The notes under the pieces: model-generated
What the model was told of the DNA's origin: nothing
Databases searched by the model: none
Seen by the model: only the letters and a program-made list of their open reading frames with translations
Position numbers and translations under genes: made by a program
Origin: Mycolicibacterium arenosum
GTDB lineage: Bacteria > Actinomycetota > Actinomycetes > Mycobacteriales > Mycobacteriaceae
NCBI RefSeq assembly: GCF_024320865.1
Contig: NZ_JANDBD010000005.1
Coordinates: 1 to 64,000 of the forward strand
Direction of reading: 5' to 3'
DNA length: 64,000 nucleotides
Part shown: positions 30,024 through 39,117 of the stretch, one piece after another
Position numbering within the stretch: the stretch's first letter is position 1
Layout of the letters: each line of letters begins with the position of its first letter

Positions 30024-31814
30024 TCAGCCTGCGATTGCCGGGCGCAGGAAGTCTCCTGAGATCTTGATTGCCGGTGCGGAGGTGTCGCCGCCGACGACCA
30101 GCGTTGCGAAGGCCACGTCACCGGCGATTCCCGCGAACCAGCCGTGCGAGCGCGTGTTGTCGCCGAACTCCGCGGTGCCGGTCTTGCCGCCGAGACCCGG
30201 GATGTCGCGCAGTTCGGTGGCGGTGCCGTCGGTGACGGTCTGGGTCATCATCGCGCGCAGGTCCGTCACGATCGCCGGGGGGATCGGTTCGGACGGGGTG
30301 TCGGATTCGGTCCTCTGGTCGACGACGAGCGTCGGGGTGATCGTCGACCCGTGCCCGAGGCTGGCTTCGGCGACGGCGAGCCCGAACGGGCTGACGGTGA
30401 CCGTGCCCTGGCCGATGCCGTTCTCCACCTTCAGCGCCGCGGTGTCGGCGTTCGGCACGCGGCCGGTGATGGTGGTCAGGCCGGGGATGACGTAGTCGAC
30501 CCCGATTCCGAAGGTGCGCGCCATCTTCGGCAGCGCGTCGGCGGGCAGCTGATCGGCGAGCACTGCCATCGTCGTGTTGCAGGACCGGGCGAACGCCGTC
30601 GTCAACGGCACTGTGCCCAAGTCGAATTCGTCGTCGTTGGGGATGGTGCGATCCTCGACGGTGACGCGGCCGGGGCACGGCTCGGGAGTGTCTGGCGCCG
30701 CGATCCCGGCGTTCAGCGCGGCGGCCGTGGTGATGGTCTTGAACGTCGAACCCGGTGGATAGCTGCCGGTGAAGGCGATCGGTCCCTGCGCATCAGCGGC
30801 CGGGTTCTGTGCGGCGGCGAGGATCCCGCCGGTGGTGGGGGAGATTGCGACGATGACGGCGGGCCGTGGCTCGGCGGCCACGGCCTGCTGTGCGAGCTGC
30901 TGCAGCCGGATGTCGAGCGTGGTCCGGATGGGCTGCGTGTCACGCGGCGGTGCGGAACCGAGTTCGTCGGTCGGCCTGCCGTCGGCGTCGACGAGGGTCA
31001 CCGACCAGCCCGCCGTCGCGTCGATCGCCGTCTGCCAGATCTCCTGGAGTCCGGCGATCGCCGGCGACGTCACGTCGCGGTTGGCGGTCAGCAACGCACC
31101 CTGCTCGGCGACGGTCACCCCTGCGATGCCCGCGAGTTGATCGCGCACGACGGCCAGATCGGCTTCGCGGAGCCTGACGACGGTCACCTGCGCGTCCTCG
31201 TTGCCCGCGAACTGGTCGGCGATGGTCTGCGCGGTGATGGTCGGTGCGAACTGCTGCAGTATCGGCGCCAGTGCCGGCGCGGCGTCGAGGTGATCGCGGC
31301 TGAGGTTGACCACGCCGATGGTCTGCCAGGTCAGCAGTGGTTGACCGTCTCGATCGACCACCGGGGTGAGCAGGTTCTTGTCATCGCTGTACTGGAACGA
31401 CACCCCGTCGCGCAGCTTCGGATGCAGATCGGTCGGCGCCCACTGCACGCGCCAGTCGTCGCCGACCTCGGCGGCTGTGACGTCGGCGTCGTACTCGAGC
31501 GTGCGGCCTTCTCCGAACGTCCAGACGTAATGCAGGCTGCCCCGGTTCTGCTGGTCGTCGCCGCTGTCGACCTCGCTCGTGGTGACGGCGACGGTGGCGT
31601 TCGGCCCCAGGCCGTCGAGCATCGACGCGATCACCGGAGTGGCAGCGGACGGGTCCGTCGTGGCGTTCGCCGCGGCGGTCGCGTCCTTGCGCTGCAGGGC
31701 CTCGGCGAACGCGCGGAACGCGTCCTGCGGCCCGCCGCTGGAGAACAGCGAGCAGCCCGTCGAGGCGATGAGAGTGACGCAGAGCAGCAGGGAAACGAGG
31801 GCGCGGCGACTCAT
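30024..31814 (-). CDS. Penicillin-binding lipoprotein (class B-like transpeptidase)
   Basis: A 596-residue lipoprotein (lipobox IASTGC, Cys21). It has an N-terminal NTF2-like MecA_N domain (about 30-145), a PBP dimerisation-like domain and a C-terminal transpeptidase. Catalytic motifs are STFK (PPGSTFKT, near residue 357), SCN (ARSCNTT, near 409) and KTG (GGKTGTAEF, near 542). The arrangement and length match PBP-lipo of M. tuberculosis (Rv2864c, 603 aa), which contributes to cell division and beta-lactam tolerance. It is upstream of, and 3 bp from, the flippase-like gene. The neighbourhood differs from Rv2864c, so orthology is probable rather than certain. Confidence 0.9.
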   Translation of the reverse strand: MSRRALVSLLLCVTLIASTGCSLFSSGGPQDAFRAFAEALQRKDATAAANATTDPSAATPVIASMLDGLGPNATVAVTTSEVDSGDDQQNRGSLHYVWTFGEGRTLEYDADVTAAEVGDDWRVQWAPTDLHPKLRDGVSFQYSDDKNLLTPVVDRDGQPLLTWQTIGVVNLSRDHLDAAPALAPILQQFAPTITAQTIADQFAGNEDAQVTVVRLREADLAVVRDQLAGIAGVTVAEQGALLTANRDVTSPAIAGLQEIWQTAIDATAGWSVTLVDADGRPTDELGSAPPRDTQPIRTTLDIRLQQLAQQAVAAEPRPAVIVAISPTTGGILAAAQNPAADAQGPIAFTGSYPPGSTFKTITTAAALNAGIAAPDTPEPCPGRVTVEDRTIPNDDEFDLGTVPLTTAFARSCNTTMAVLADQLPADALPKMARTFGIGVDYVIPGLTTITGRVPNADTAALKVENGIGQGTVTVSPFGLAVAEASLGHGSTITPTLVVDQRTESDTPSEPIPPAIVTDLRAMMTQTVTDGTATELRDIPGLGGKTGTAEFGDNTRSHGWFAGIAGDVAFATLVVGGDTSAPAIKISGDFLRPAIAG

Positions 31815-31842
31815 AGCCCTATGAGGGTAACCACCACCGCGC

Positions 31843-33090
31843 TCAGCCCCGCGGCGTCAGGCCCGCACCCACTCGCCCACGCCGGCCGGCGCAGGCGAAC
31901 CCGATCACGGCCAGCGTGATCGTGCACGTCATCACGACCGCGGCGGGCACCGCGGTGTGCTCTCCCGCGATGCTCACCAGGGGTGACACCGCGGCGGCCA
32001 GGCCGAACTGGGTGGCGCCGAGCGCCGCGGACGCCGTGCCCGCGGCGCGCGGTGCGGCTCCGAGGGCCAGCGCCGTGGTGTTGCCGAACACCAGGCCCAT
32101 GCTGCCGACGGTCACCAGCAGGGGCAGCGCGAGCCAGCCCGCGGGAACTCCCGACGTGGCGATCCCGAGCAGGGCGGCCGTCGACGCGAAGCCGATCGCC
32201 AGCCCGATGCCTGCGAGCCGCCGCACGTCGTGGCGAGCGGTCAACCGGGCGGACACGGCACTGGTGGCCGTCAACGCCAGCGCGTTGACGCCGAACATCG
32301 CGCCGTACTCGCCTGCGCTGAGTCCCATCATCGTCTGGTAGATGAACGGCGACGCCGAGATGTAGGCCATCATCGTGGCGAACGCGCAGCAGAACGCTCC
32401 GGCGTGGCCGACGAACGCGCGGCTGGTCAGGTCGCGAAGCGGCGAGCCCAGCGTGGCGCGGGACGCGCGGAGTTCGGCGCGGCGGTGTTCGGTGTGCGTC
32501 TCGCGGACGATGACCAGCACGGCGACGAGCATCAGCGTCGACAGCCCGAGGATGACGGTGAGCGCGCCGCGCCAGCCGATCGGGCCGACGAGAAAGCCGC
32601 CCGCGAGCGGTGCGATCACCGGGGCCACACCGCCGACGATCATCATCAGGCTGAGCGCCCGTGCGGCGGCCCTGCCGGTGGCGAGGTCGGCGATGATGGC
32701 CCTGCCGATCACCATGCCCGCCGCACCCGCGACGCCCTGCAGGAAGCGAGCGCCGACGAGGAACTCGATTGTCGGCGCCAAAACCGTTGCTGCACTGGCG
32801 ATTACGCATATCGTCGCACCGACGAGCAGGGGACGTACCCGCCCGTAGCGGTCGGACACCGGGCCGAACGCGAGCTGGCCGACGGCGAGGCCCAGCAGAA
32901 AGGCCGTCAGGGTCAGCTGCACGGCCGTCGCCGAGGTGTTCAGGTCCGCGACCATCGTCGGGAACGCGGGCAGGTACAGGTCCGTGGCGAACGGCGCCAC
33001 CGCCGACAGCAGGGCCAGCGTCACCAGCAGGGCCGCGGTGATCGTCCGCCCGCGTTCGGTCGTCGTCGTCCGCTCGTCCAGCGCCGTCAC
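31843..33090 (-). CDS. Bcr/CflA-family MFS drug efflux transporter
   Basis: A 415-residue, 12-TM MFS protein. The Bcr/CflA features are clear: PFATDLYLPAFPTMVADLN in TM1, AFGPVSDRYGRVRPL (motif A) and GVAGAAGMVIGRAIIADL. Members export chloramphenicol, bicyclomycin and other drugs. The GTG at 33090 is chosen because GGAGG lies 5 bp upstream; a frame open to 33138 would run through the operator. It is divergent from the marR gene at 33158 and is likely repressed by it. Confidence 0.9.
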   Translation of the reverse strand: MTALDERTTTTERGRTITAALLVTLALLSAVAPFATDLYLPAFPTMVADLNTSATAVQLTLTAFLLGLAVGQLAFGPVSDRYGRVRPLLVGATICVIASAATVLAPTIEFLVGARFLQGVAGAAGMVIGRAIIADLATGRAAARALSLMMIVGGVAPVIAPLAGGFLVGPIGWRGALTVILGLSTLMLVAVLVIVRETHTEHRRAELRASRATLGSPLRDLTSRAFVGHAGAFCCAFATMMAYISASPFIYQTMMGLSAGEYGAMFGVNALALTATSAVSARLTARHDVRRLAGIGLAIGFASTAALLGIATSGVPAGWLALPLLVTVGSMGLVFGNTTALALGAAPRAAGTASAALGATQFGLAAAVSPLVSIAGEHTAVPAAVVMTCTITLAVIGFACAGRRGRVGAGLTPRG

Positions 33091-33108
33091 GATCGCCTCC
33101 AAAGTAGT

Positions 33109-33128
33109 TATCAGTTGATACTTATCAA
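33109..33128. promoter_or_regulatory. MarR-type operator of alternating TATCA/TGATA half-sites
   Basis: Sequence TATCAGTTGATACTTATCAA. It holds two overlapping dyads, TATCA-GT-TGATA at 33109-33120 and TTGATA-CT-TATCAA at 33115-33128. It lies in the 67-bp gap between the divergent pump and marR genes, where a MarR dimer would block both promoters. Binding is inferred from symmetry and position. Confidence 0.75.
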
Positions 33129-33157
33129 AGTACAACAATCCGGGTAAGCTTGGCGAG

Positions 33158-33616
33158 ATGGGAGAAGGCGACGCTCGTCACACGTCGACGGGCGCCGATG
33201 AGCGCCTGGCCGATCTGGCCGACGTGATCCTGGCGCTCGCCAGAACCATCTCGACCGACGCGCACCTCGACCCCGGAATCGTCGATCTCACCTCGACGGA
33301 GATCAACGTCATGCGCTTCGTGGACCGCAATCCAGGGGCGTCGCCGGCCGCCGTCGCCGCGGCGACCGGCCTGCAGCGCAGCAACCTCAGCAGGGCGCTT
33401 CGCGATCTCGAGGCCAAGGGCATGGTGCGGAAATCCAGTAGTGAGTCCGACGGGCGACAGGCCCGGCTGCACTCGACCGCACGCGCGGCGGAGAACCTGA
33501 AACGCCTGCGCACCAACTGGACTCGGCTGCTGACCTCGGCCGGAGCGGACCGCCGCAACCTCGATGCGGCGCTGACGATGCTGACCGACCTGGAGGCCGG
33601 ACTCAGCGCGCCGTGA
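33158..33616 (+). CDS. MarR-family transcriptional regulator
   Basis: A 152-residue winged-helix protein. The recognition region is ASPAAVAAATGLQRSNLSRA, cut at about residues 61-80, followed by the wing motif SSSESDGRQARLHST, where the DGR is typical of MarR. Helical ends form the dimer interface. It probably represses the divergent Bcr/CflA pump and itself through the TATCA/TGATA dyads at 33109-33128; the ligand is unknown. Its 3' end overlaps the convergent SDR gene by 14 bp. Confidence 0.9.
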   Translation: MGEGDARHTSTGADERLADLADVILALARTISTDAHLDPGIVDLTSTEINVMRFVDRNPGASPAAVAAATGLQRSNLSRALRDLEAKGMVRKSSSESDGRQARLHSTARAAENLKRLRTNWTRLLTSAGADRRNLDAALTMLTDLEAGLSAP

Positions 33617-34436
33617 AACCCGCGTCCAGCGGCCAGGACGTGCCGGTGATGAATCTGCCGGTGTCGGAGACCAGCCACGCCACCGCGGATGCGATGTCCT
33701 CGGGTTGCAGCAGCGCGATGGGCAGGGCGTTCTGCTGAGTGGCCAGCCACGGGTCGGACGCGGCGGCCAGGCCCATGGTGGCCTCGTTGATGATCATGTC
33801 GGTGGCCACGCCGCTGGGGTGGATCGCGTTCACCCGAATGGACTGCGGTGCGAGTTGCGCCGCCCAGCCCTGCATCAGCGCGACCAGTCCCCGTTTGGAC
33901 GCGGCGTAGGCCTGTAGACCGGGCCGATCGGTCCCGGACGCCTTGATTCCCTGGGTGGAACTCACCAGCACGATCGACCCGCCGCGGCCGCCCTCGATCA
34001 GCGCCGGAATGGCCGCGTCGACGGTGTTCCACGCCCCGATGAGGTTGACGTCGACGATCTCCCTGAACGTCTGCGCCCGGTCGGGAGTGTCGGTGACCCG
34101 GATGATGCCCGCGTTGGCGATCACGATGTCGAGCCGACCGAGTTCCCGCACCGCCTCGGCCGCGACACCGGCCATCGCACCGGCGTCCCGAACGTCGGCC
34201 TGCCGGGCCAGGATTCGCCGGCCGAGCCGTTCCACCGCCTCGACGGTCCGGGCCAGATCGTCGACGGTGGCGCCGGGATAGTCGGTCGTCTCTAACTCCC
34301 CGCACACGTCGATGGCGACGATGTCGGCGCCCGCGTCGGCCAGGGCAACGGCGTGCGCCCGGCCCATGCCGCGTGCGGCACCGGTGATCAACGCGACCCT
34401 GCCGTCGAGTCCGCTGCCCGGCTGCGTCGTCATCAC
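33603..34436 (-). CDS. Mycofactocin-coupled SDR-family oxidoreductase
   Basis: A 277-residue short-chain dehydrogenase. It has the nucleotide-binding TGAARGMGRAHA, Asp in VAIDVC favouring NAD(H), IANAGI, catalytic Ser in IVLVSSTQG and YAASKRG (YxxxK). The segment GGRGGSIVLVSS and the insert between DVC and the Asp-containing turn are typical of the mycobacterial SDR subgroup that holds NAD non-exchangeably and pairs with mycofactocin. The substrate is probably an alcohol or lipid. GTG 34436 has GGGAGG 9 bp upstream, inside the preceding gene. It is last in the 38176-33603 operon. Confidence 0.85.
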   Translation of the reverse strand: MMTTQPGSGLDGRVALITGAARGMGRAHAVALADAGADIVAIDVCGELETTDYPGATVDDLARTVEAVERLGRRILARQADVRDAGAMAGVAAEAVRELGRLDIVIANAGIIRVTDTPDRAQTFREIVDVNLIGAWNTVDAAIPALIEGGRGGSIVLVSSTQGIKASGTDRPGLQAYAASKRGLVALMQGWAAQLAPQSIRVNAIHPSGVATDMIINEATMGLAAASDPWLATQQNALPIALLQPEDIASAVAWLVSDTGRFITGTSWPLDAGFTAR

Positions 34437-34442
34437 GTCCGG

Positions 34443-35279
34443 TCACCTCCCACGGGGGAACTCGACGTCCTTGGTGACCGCCTCCCACTGATCGATGGAC
34501 GCGCTCATCTCCGCGATCTTGTCGCGGACCGCCTTCAACACGTCCCGTCCGAGCAGTAACCGCAGTGGCGGTTCCTCGAGGCTCGTCACCATCAGCACCG
34601 CCTCCGCCACCTTGCGGGGGTCACCGGGCAGGTGATTGGCGAACTCCTTGATCATGGTCTTGCGCACGCCGACGTTCTCGTCGTAATCGGCGATTGGCGT
34701 TGATGATTCGTGCATCGAGCGGGCGGCCCAATCGGTGCGAAAGGCCCCCGGCTCTATCGCGGTCACCTTGATGCCGAGTGGGGCGACCTCCTTGGACAGC
34801 GCCTCGGTCAACGCCTCCAGCGCGAACTTGGTCGACGAGTAGTAGGCGTTCGGCGGGTTGGCCACCAGTCCCGTCATCGACGAGATGTTGACGACGTGGC
34901 CCGAGTGCCGCGCCCGCATCCCCGGCAGCACCGCCTTCAGCGTGTCGACGACGCCGAAGTAGTTCGTGTCGAACAGGCTCCGGACCTCCGCGTCGTCACC
35001 CTCCTCGATCGCCGACATGTAGCCGTAGCCGGCGTTGTTCACCAGCACGTCGATACCCCCGAACGCGGTCTCGGTCGCCGTGACGGCCGCGGCGATCTGC
35101 GCCCTGTCGGTGACGTCGAGAGGCAGGGCGAGCGCTCGGTCTCCGAACTCGTCCGCGAAATCGGCCACCGCGCCCGCCTTACGCGCGGTCGCCGCGACGT
35201 GATGGCCGGCTTCGAGTGCGGCACGGGCGATTTCGCGACCGATGCCGGTGGAACATCCGGTGATGAACCAGTTGGCCAT
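34443..35279 (-). CDS. Classical SDR oxidoreductase
   Basis: A 278-residue protein beginning MANWFITGCSTGIGREIA, with TGCSTGIG as the Rossmann motif. Arg in ATARKAG suggests NADP(H). NNAGYGYM and the catalytic VNISSMTGL and YYSSTKFALE (YxxxK) are present. The C-terminal EPGAFRTDWAARSM is characteristic of the retinol-dehydrogenase-like group. The ATG at 35279 is one base after the DUF1214 stop (TGACATG), so it is co-translated. Substrate unknown; operon context suggests modification of a sulfated or hydroxylated lipid or steroid. Confidence 0.87.
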   Translation of the reverse strand: MANWFITGCSTGIGREIARAALEAGHHVAATARKAGAVADFADEFGDRALALPLDVTDRAQIAAAVTATETAFGGIDVLVNNAGYGYMSAIEEGDDAEVRSLFDTNYFGVVDTLKAVLPGMRARHSGHVVNISSMTGLVANPPNAYYSSTKFALEALTEALSKEVAPLGIKVTAIEPGAFRTDWAARSMHESSTPIADYDENVGVRKTMIKEFANHLPGDPRKVAEAVLMVTSLEEPPLRLLLGRDVLKAVRDKIAEMSASIDQWEAVTKDVEFPRGR

Positions 35280-35280
35280 G

Positions 35281-36534
35281 TCAGTTCGTCCCTTCGGGAA
35301 GTCGGCGCAGATACGCCGCGCGGCGAGCCGCGAGTTCGGCCGCCCGCTCCGCTGCGGAGACTCGTCGCAACGTCGGCACCTCCCGTTCGAGGTCGTCGAT
35401 CGCGACGACGCGACCTCGCGCCCCCAGGTCCTCCTTGGGTCCGGTCTCGCCGAACTCCGCCATGCGCAGCGTGAGGATGCCCTCACGCAATCCGTCCGAG
35501 TCGATCCAGTTGGCCACACCGGGATCGGTGGGGGCGATGACGTAGGTGTAGGAGCCTTCGTCGTTGGGTGTCGACTGGGCTTTGTTGAGGCTTCCGGTGC
35601 GGTCGACGATGTCGAGCGTGGTACCCCAGATGTTGCTCAGCGGGACGGTGAAGTACTCGGCCCCGCCGTCGCCGACGTCGACCACGAAGGCTTCGCCGGG
35701 CTGAAGATCGAACCGCCCCATCACGTAGACCTGGTTGCGCATCGCGCCGACCTTGTCCGCGGACCAGGCGAGGTTGAAGTGGTTGGCGGGCATCTTGTAC
35801 ACGCCGTGACTGAGCTTGCCGGTGAAGTCGGCGAAGTAGGCCATCATCTCCGCGGTGGCGTCGGCCTGCTCGTCGCGCGTGCGCGCCGGGCCCTGCGGTG
35901 CAGCGCCGCGGCGTTCCACCGCAAGGTGGTTCGGATCGTCGCGGTCCCAGTTCAACAGCACGTCGCGGATGTAGAACTCGTGCGCCTCGGGGGTGGTCTG
36001 CACGTGGTTCGGTCTGTCGCCCGCGGGATCGGCGTCGACGGTGATGGTGAACGATCCGTCGGGGTCGACCTCCATGGTCCGGCCGTTGAGCACCGCGACC
36101 GTGCCCATGTTGGCGTCCCACAGGGTGAAGTAGTTCTCGGTCATGCGGTGTTCGCCCACCCGGCCGCGGATGACGTACCGCTCGTCGCCGGAGATGGGTA
36201 TCACCCGGTATACGCTGTCGGGATTGTCGATACCCCAACGAGATCCGGGTATCGCCGCGCCCGCCACGGGATGGCCCAGCCGGGTGATGCAGCTGACCGC
36301 GGGGCGCAGCTTGTCCTGGTTGGACGACCACACGGCGGCCGAGAACATCACCTCGTCGAAGGCGTCGTCGAAGCAGGACCGCATCGCGTCGGAGGCCTTG
36401 GCTCGCGACAACCACTTCTCGGCGACGCTGCGTTTAGCGGCCTTGACGGTCGGATGATCGAGGAGTTCCAGTGCCGCCAGTTCCTGCTCGTGCTGGGACG
36501 CCGTGGCAACCGGGTGGCCGGTGAAGTCGGTCAT
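35281..36534 (-). CDS. DUF1214-containing protein
   Basis: A 417-residue soluble protein with no signal peptide. The C-terminal half shows the DUF1214 pattern: GVYKMPANHFNLAW, GRFDLQPGEAFVVDV, and FTVPLSNIWGTTLDIVDRTGSLNKAQ cut across residues about 320-345. The family often occurs beside DUF1254 and with lipid or steroid enzymes, but its activity is unknown. The ATG overlaps the sulfotransferase stop by 4 bp and the stop is 1 bp before the next SDR, so it lies in the middle of a coupled operon. Confidence 0.8.
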   Translation of the reverse strand: MTDFTGHPVATASQHEQELAALELLDHPTVKAAKRSVAEKWLSRAKASDAMRSCFDDAFDEVMFSAAVWSSNQDKLRPAVSCITRLGHPVAGAAIPGSRWGIDNPDSVYRVIPISGDERYVIRGRVGEHRMTENYFTLWDANMGTVAVLNGRTMEVDPDGSFTITVDADPAGDRPNHVQTTPEAHEFYIRDVLLNWDRDDPNHLAVERRGAAPQGPARTRDEQADATAEMMAYFADFTGKLSHGVYKMPANHFNLAWSADKVGAMRNQVYVMGRFDLQPGEAFVVDVGDGGAEYFTVPLSNIWGTTLDIVDRTGSLNKAQSTPNDEGSYTYVIAPTDPGVANWIDSDGLREGILTLRMAEFGETGPKEDLGARGRVVAIDDLEREVPTLRRVSAAERAAELAARRAAYLRRLPEGTN

Positions 36535-37727
36535 TCAACACTCCTCGAGGGTGGCGCGTCGGATCGGAATCGCGTGTTGTAGCCGGCGAAGCGCTCGTCG
36601 ATCACCTGATCGTCGAGCCCGTAATCCGCTGCGGCATAGGGCGGGCGGGCCGGCTCACGGGGCCGCTCGTCGAGCCAGCGACGCATCGCCGTCTCGGCGT
36701 CCACTGTCAGCGGGACGCCGACGGCGTCGTAGACCCTGGCGACCTGCCCGATGGGATCGGCGACAGCGGCACCGAACTCGATGTCGGTACACCGCGTCGA
36801 CTCGTCCGTCCAGCGCGCACGTGTCGCCATCGCGCGGTCGTTCGTCCAGCCCATCCGCTGCAGCCATTCCGAACCGACGCGATTCCGATCCACCGTGTCG
36901 GAGTGCATGGCGTGCAGGGTGGCGTTGAGGCTCGCGCCGGATGGGATGGTCTCGCGAGGATCGCGGTGCATGTGCACGACGTGCAGGTCGGGAAACCGGT
37001 CGCGCAACGCGTCCAGGTAGCCGAGATGGGCGGGCGATTTGAGTACCCAGCGCTTCACCTGTCCGGAATCGGACACCTGCCGCTTCTGCCACTGCAGGAA
37101 CTGCAGCATGCGATGCAGGTAGGTGTACGCGGGAGCGAAGTCCTGCGTGTCGATCCAGGATCGGTACGCGGGCAGGTGCGCGCCGGACTCTGGCACGTGG
37201 GAGAGGAACGCGTCGGAGAGGAAGACGATCTCCTCCTCGGGTTCGCGGGCGTACATCGGGTGTATCGAGAACAGTTCCGGGGCGAGTTCGCGGGACGTCG
37301 CCTCGCGCTTCTCGCTGACGGCGATGCGCGGGTCCTCGACTGCCGACCATTCGTAGTCGAGTTTCGGCGCGACCTCCACGACCTCCCACCCGTACGCGCA
37401 GTGGAAGCGGCCGTCGGCGGCCAGCAGGCGCTGAAGCAGTGTCGTGCCGCTGCGCATCATGCCGACGACGACGATCGGGGCCACGATCGTCTCGTCCAGG
37501 ATCTCGGGGTGGCGCCGAATCCACTCCTGCGCCCGCAGTCGCATCCGCAGGCTGTGGACGAGGCCCGAGCGCAGGATGTGCACGCCGATGTCGTTCAACT
37601 CGGCGGCGGCGTAGCTGTCGGCGAGGACGCCCAGTGGTTCGTCGAACGACAGCGGCCCCCAGTCGTCGAGGCTCTCCTTGCGCTGGGCGGTGGCTTTCAG
37701 CTCGTCGGCGTCGAAGGGAAGTGGCAC
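36531..37727 (-). CDS. PAPS-dependent sulfotransferase family protein
   Basis: A 398-residue protein of the Sulfotransfer_3 group. The 5'-phosphosulfate-binding loop is VVGMMRSGTTLLQRL near residue 90. The 3'-phosphate-binding region is VVHMHRDPRETIPSG, with RDP and a following Ser. The protein would transfer sulfate from PAPS to a hydroxyl acceptor, in the cytoplasm. The GTG at 37727 (VPLPFDADELKA) is chosen since it lies just after the SnoaL stop; longer readings have no conserved sequence. Acceptor unknown. Mycobacterial sulfotransferases modify glycolipids, and the SDR/SnoaL context suggests a small-molecule or lipid acceptor. Confidence 0.85.
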   Translation of the reverse strand: MPLPFDADELKATAQRKESLDDWGPLSFDEPLGVLADSYAAAELNDIGVHILRSGLVHSLRMRLRAQEWIRRHPEILDETIVAPIVVVGMMRSGTTLLQRLLAADGRFHCAYGWEVVEVAPKLDYEWSAVEDPRIAVSEKREATSRELAPELFSIHPMYAREPEEEIVFLSDAFLSHVPESGAHLPAYRSWIDTQDFAPAYTYLHRMLQFLQWQKRQVSDSGQVKRWVLKSPAHLGYLDALRDRFPDLHVVHMHRDPRETIPSGASLNATLHAMHSDTVDRNRVGSEWLQRMGWTNDRAMATRARWTDESTRCTDIEFGAAVADPIGQVARVYDAVGVPLTVDAETAMRRWLDERPREPARPPYAAADYGLDDQVIDERFAGYNTRFRSDAPPSRSVE

Positions 37728-37732
37728 CGCGG

Positions 37733-38176
37733 TCAGAACTTCAGATGGCCGCTGGTGTCGCCGACCTGGTCGACGAACATGATGCGGGTGTCGAACCACC
37801 ACGAGCCGTCGACCCGGTGGAACGTGTCCCGGTACCGGCCCGTCACGATGACCTGAAGCGGGAGGGCCGGCGTCGCCTGCGTCACGCAGTAGTAGGCGGT
37901 GCCGCGCGCGCTCGCCTGCGTGTCGTCGATCCGGATGCGCACGTTGCTGGTGAAGTGCTTCGTCTTGGGCGTGCCGTCGTCGTAGAGCCGGGTCGCCAGC
38001 TCGTACATCCGCCGCACGCCGGACGTTCCCTCGAACACGGTTTCCGGGGGGCCGTTCTCGATTCCGCAGATGCGGCCGTGGGCGAAGAGGGCGGCGACGC
38101 CGTCGAGGTCACCGGCATCGAGCCGCTCGGCGTACTCGTACACGAGATTCTCGATCTCGCGGGCGGCGTCGCTCAT
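37733..38176 (-). CDS. SnoaL-like / NTF2-fold protein
   Basis: A 147-residue cone-shaped NTF2-like protein. The helix EIENLVYEYAERLDAGDLDGVAALFA is followed by beta-strands ending DGSWWFDTRIMFVDQVG. Such proteins act as small isomerases, dehydratases or hydroxylation partners in steroid and polyketide pathways. A His-containing strand (KTKHFTSNVRI) could line the pocket. It is first in the operon that continues with sulfotransferase, DUF1214 and two SDRs. Confidence 0.82.
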   Translation of the reverse strand: MSDAAREIENLVYEYAERLDAGDLDGVAALFAHGRICGIENGPPETVFEGTSGVRRMYELATRLYDDGTPKTKHFTSNVRIRIDDTQASARGTAYYCVTQATPALPLQVIVTGRYRDTFHRVDGSWWFDTRIMFVDQVGDTSGHLKF

Positions 38177-38231
38177 CGTCAGTAGACAAGCAGCCCGAAA
38201 GTGTCATGTCAACGACTTGGCGGAATCGTGG

Positions 38232-39086
38232 TCAGGTTCGGTTGAGCGCCCACCTGATGCCGCCGACCAGTGTCCGGCCGGCGACGCGGACCGCGGTGGC
38301 TTCGACGGGCGGGAGGTAGGGCAGCCGCAGCGGCCACCTCGCCCACTGCGGCAGCATGGCGACCGACGTCGCGGCGACGACGCCGTACGCCGGCCGGGCG
38401 ACCATCGGCAGCGGTGGGGTGAGCAGCAGGTAGCGTGCCGCGTCCCTGGCGGCCGGAGTGCTGTGCAGTTCCGGGCGGAAGTCTGAAAGGCGCTGTGCTA
38501 GTTCACTTTCGGTGCGCGGCGGATCGATCACGCCGAGGGCCTCGGCGACGCGGGCGGTGTCGGCGACGTAACCGTCCCGGCCCTCCTGGTCGAGAGGTGC
38601 CGCCCCGTACCGCTGGTGTGCGGCCAGGAAGCTGTCGATCTCCGCGATGTGCACCCACTCGAGCAGGTGCGGGTCCGACGCCTCGTAGGGCCGACCGTCG
38701 GCCGCGATCCCGTGCACTCGGCGGTGGATGCCGCGCACCTTGTCCACCGCGCGCTGCGCGTCCACGGCGGGCCCGAACGTCGTGACCGCCAGAAAGGTGC
38801 TGGTGCGCTGCAACCGGCCCCACGGGTCCCCGCGGTAGTCGGAGTGTTCGGCCACGCCCGCCATCGCCAGCGGGTGCAGCGACTGCAGCAGCAGTGCCCG
38901 CAGACCGCCGACGAACATCGAGGCGTCGCCGTGGACGCGCCTGATCGGCCGGTCCTCAGCGAACCACCGCTCGCCGGGGGTGTCGTGGATCCTCGCCCGG
39001 TTCGCGGGTCCCTCCGGGCCTGCGACCAAACCGAAGAGCCGCTGGCCGAGGCTATCGCGCACGTTGGTAAGACCTGGTACCGCCAT
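38232..39086 (-). CDS. DUF2236 (MpaB-type oxygenase) family protein
   Basis: A 284-residue protein with the DUF2236 signature: GERWFAEDRPIRRVHGD, LLLQSLHPLAMAGVAEHSDY (a conserved His region) and LLEWVHIAEIDSFLAAHQRY. The family includes latex-clearing protein and MpaB oxygenases, which hold a b-type haem through conserved histidines. By analogy this could be a haem-dependent oxygenase acting on a hydrophobic substrate. Mycobacteria carry several paralogues of unknown role. It stands between the sulfotransferase operon and the monooxygenase, all on the minus strand. Confidence 0.82.
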   Translation of the reverse strand: MAVPGLTNVRDSLGQRLFGLVAGPEGPANRARIHDTPGERWFAEDRPIRRVHGDASMFVGGLRALLLQSLHPLAMAGVAEHSDYRGDPWGRLQRTSTFLAVTTFGPAVDAQRAVDKVRGIHRRVHGIAADGRPYEASDPHLLEWVHIAEIDSFLAAHQRYGAAPLDQEGRDGYVADTARVAEALGVIDPPRTESELAQRLSDFRPELHSTPAARDAARYLLLTPPLPMVARPAYGVVAATSVAMLPQWARWPLRLPYLPPVEATAVRVAGRTLVGGIRWALNRT

Positions 39087-39117
39087 AACGCCGACAGTAC
39101 GCCGGGGCGACGCTCGC

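Noticed and set aside
30144-31919. 591-codon plus-strand frame opposite the penicillin-binding lipoprotein
   Set aside because: Low-complexity Arg/Gly/Asp-rich translation, no start signals, fully antisense to a gene with SxxK, SxN and KTG motifs.
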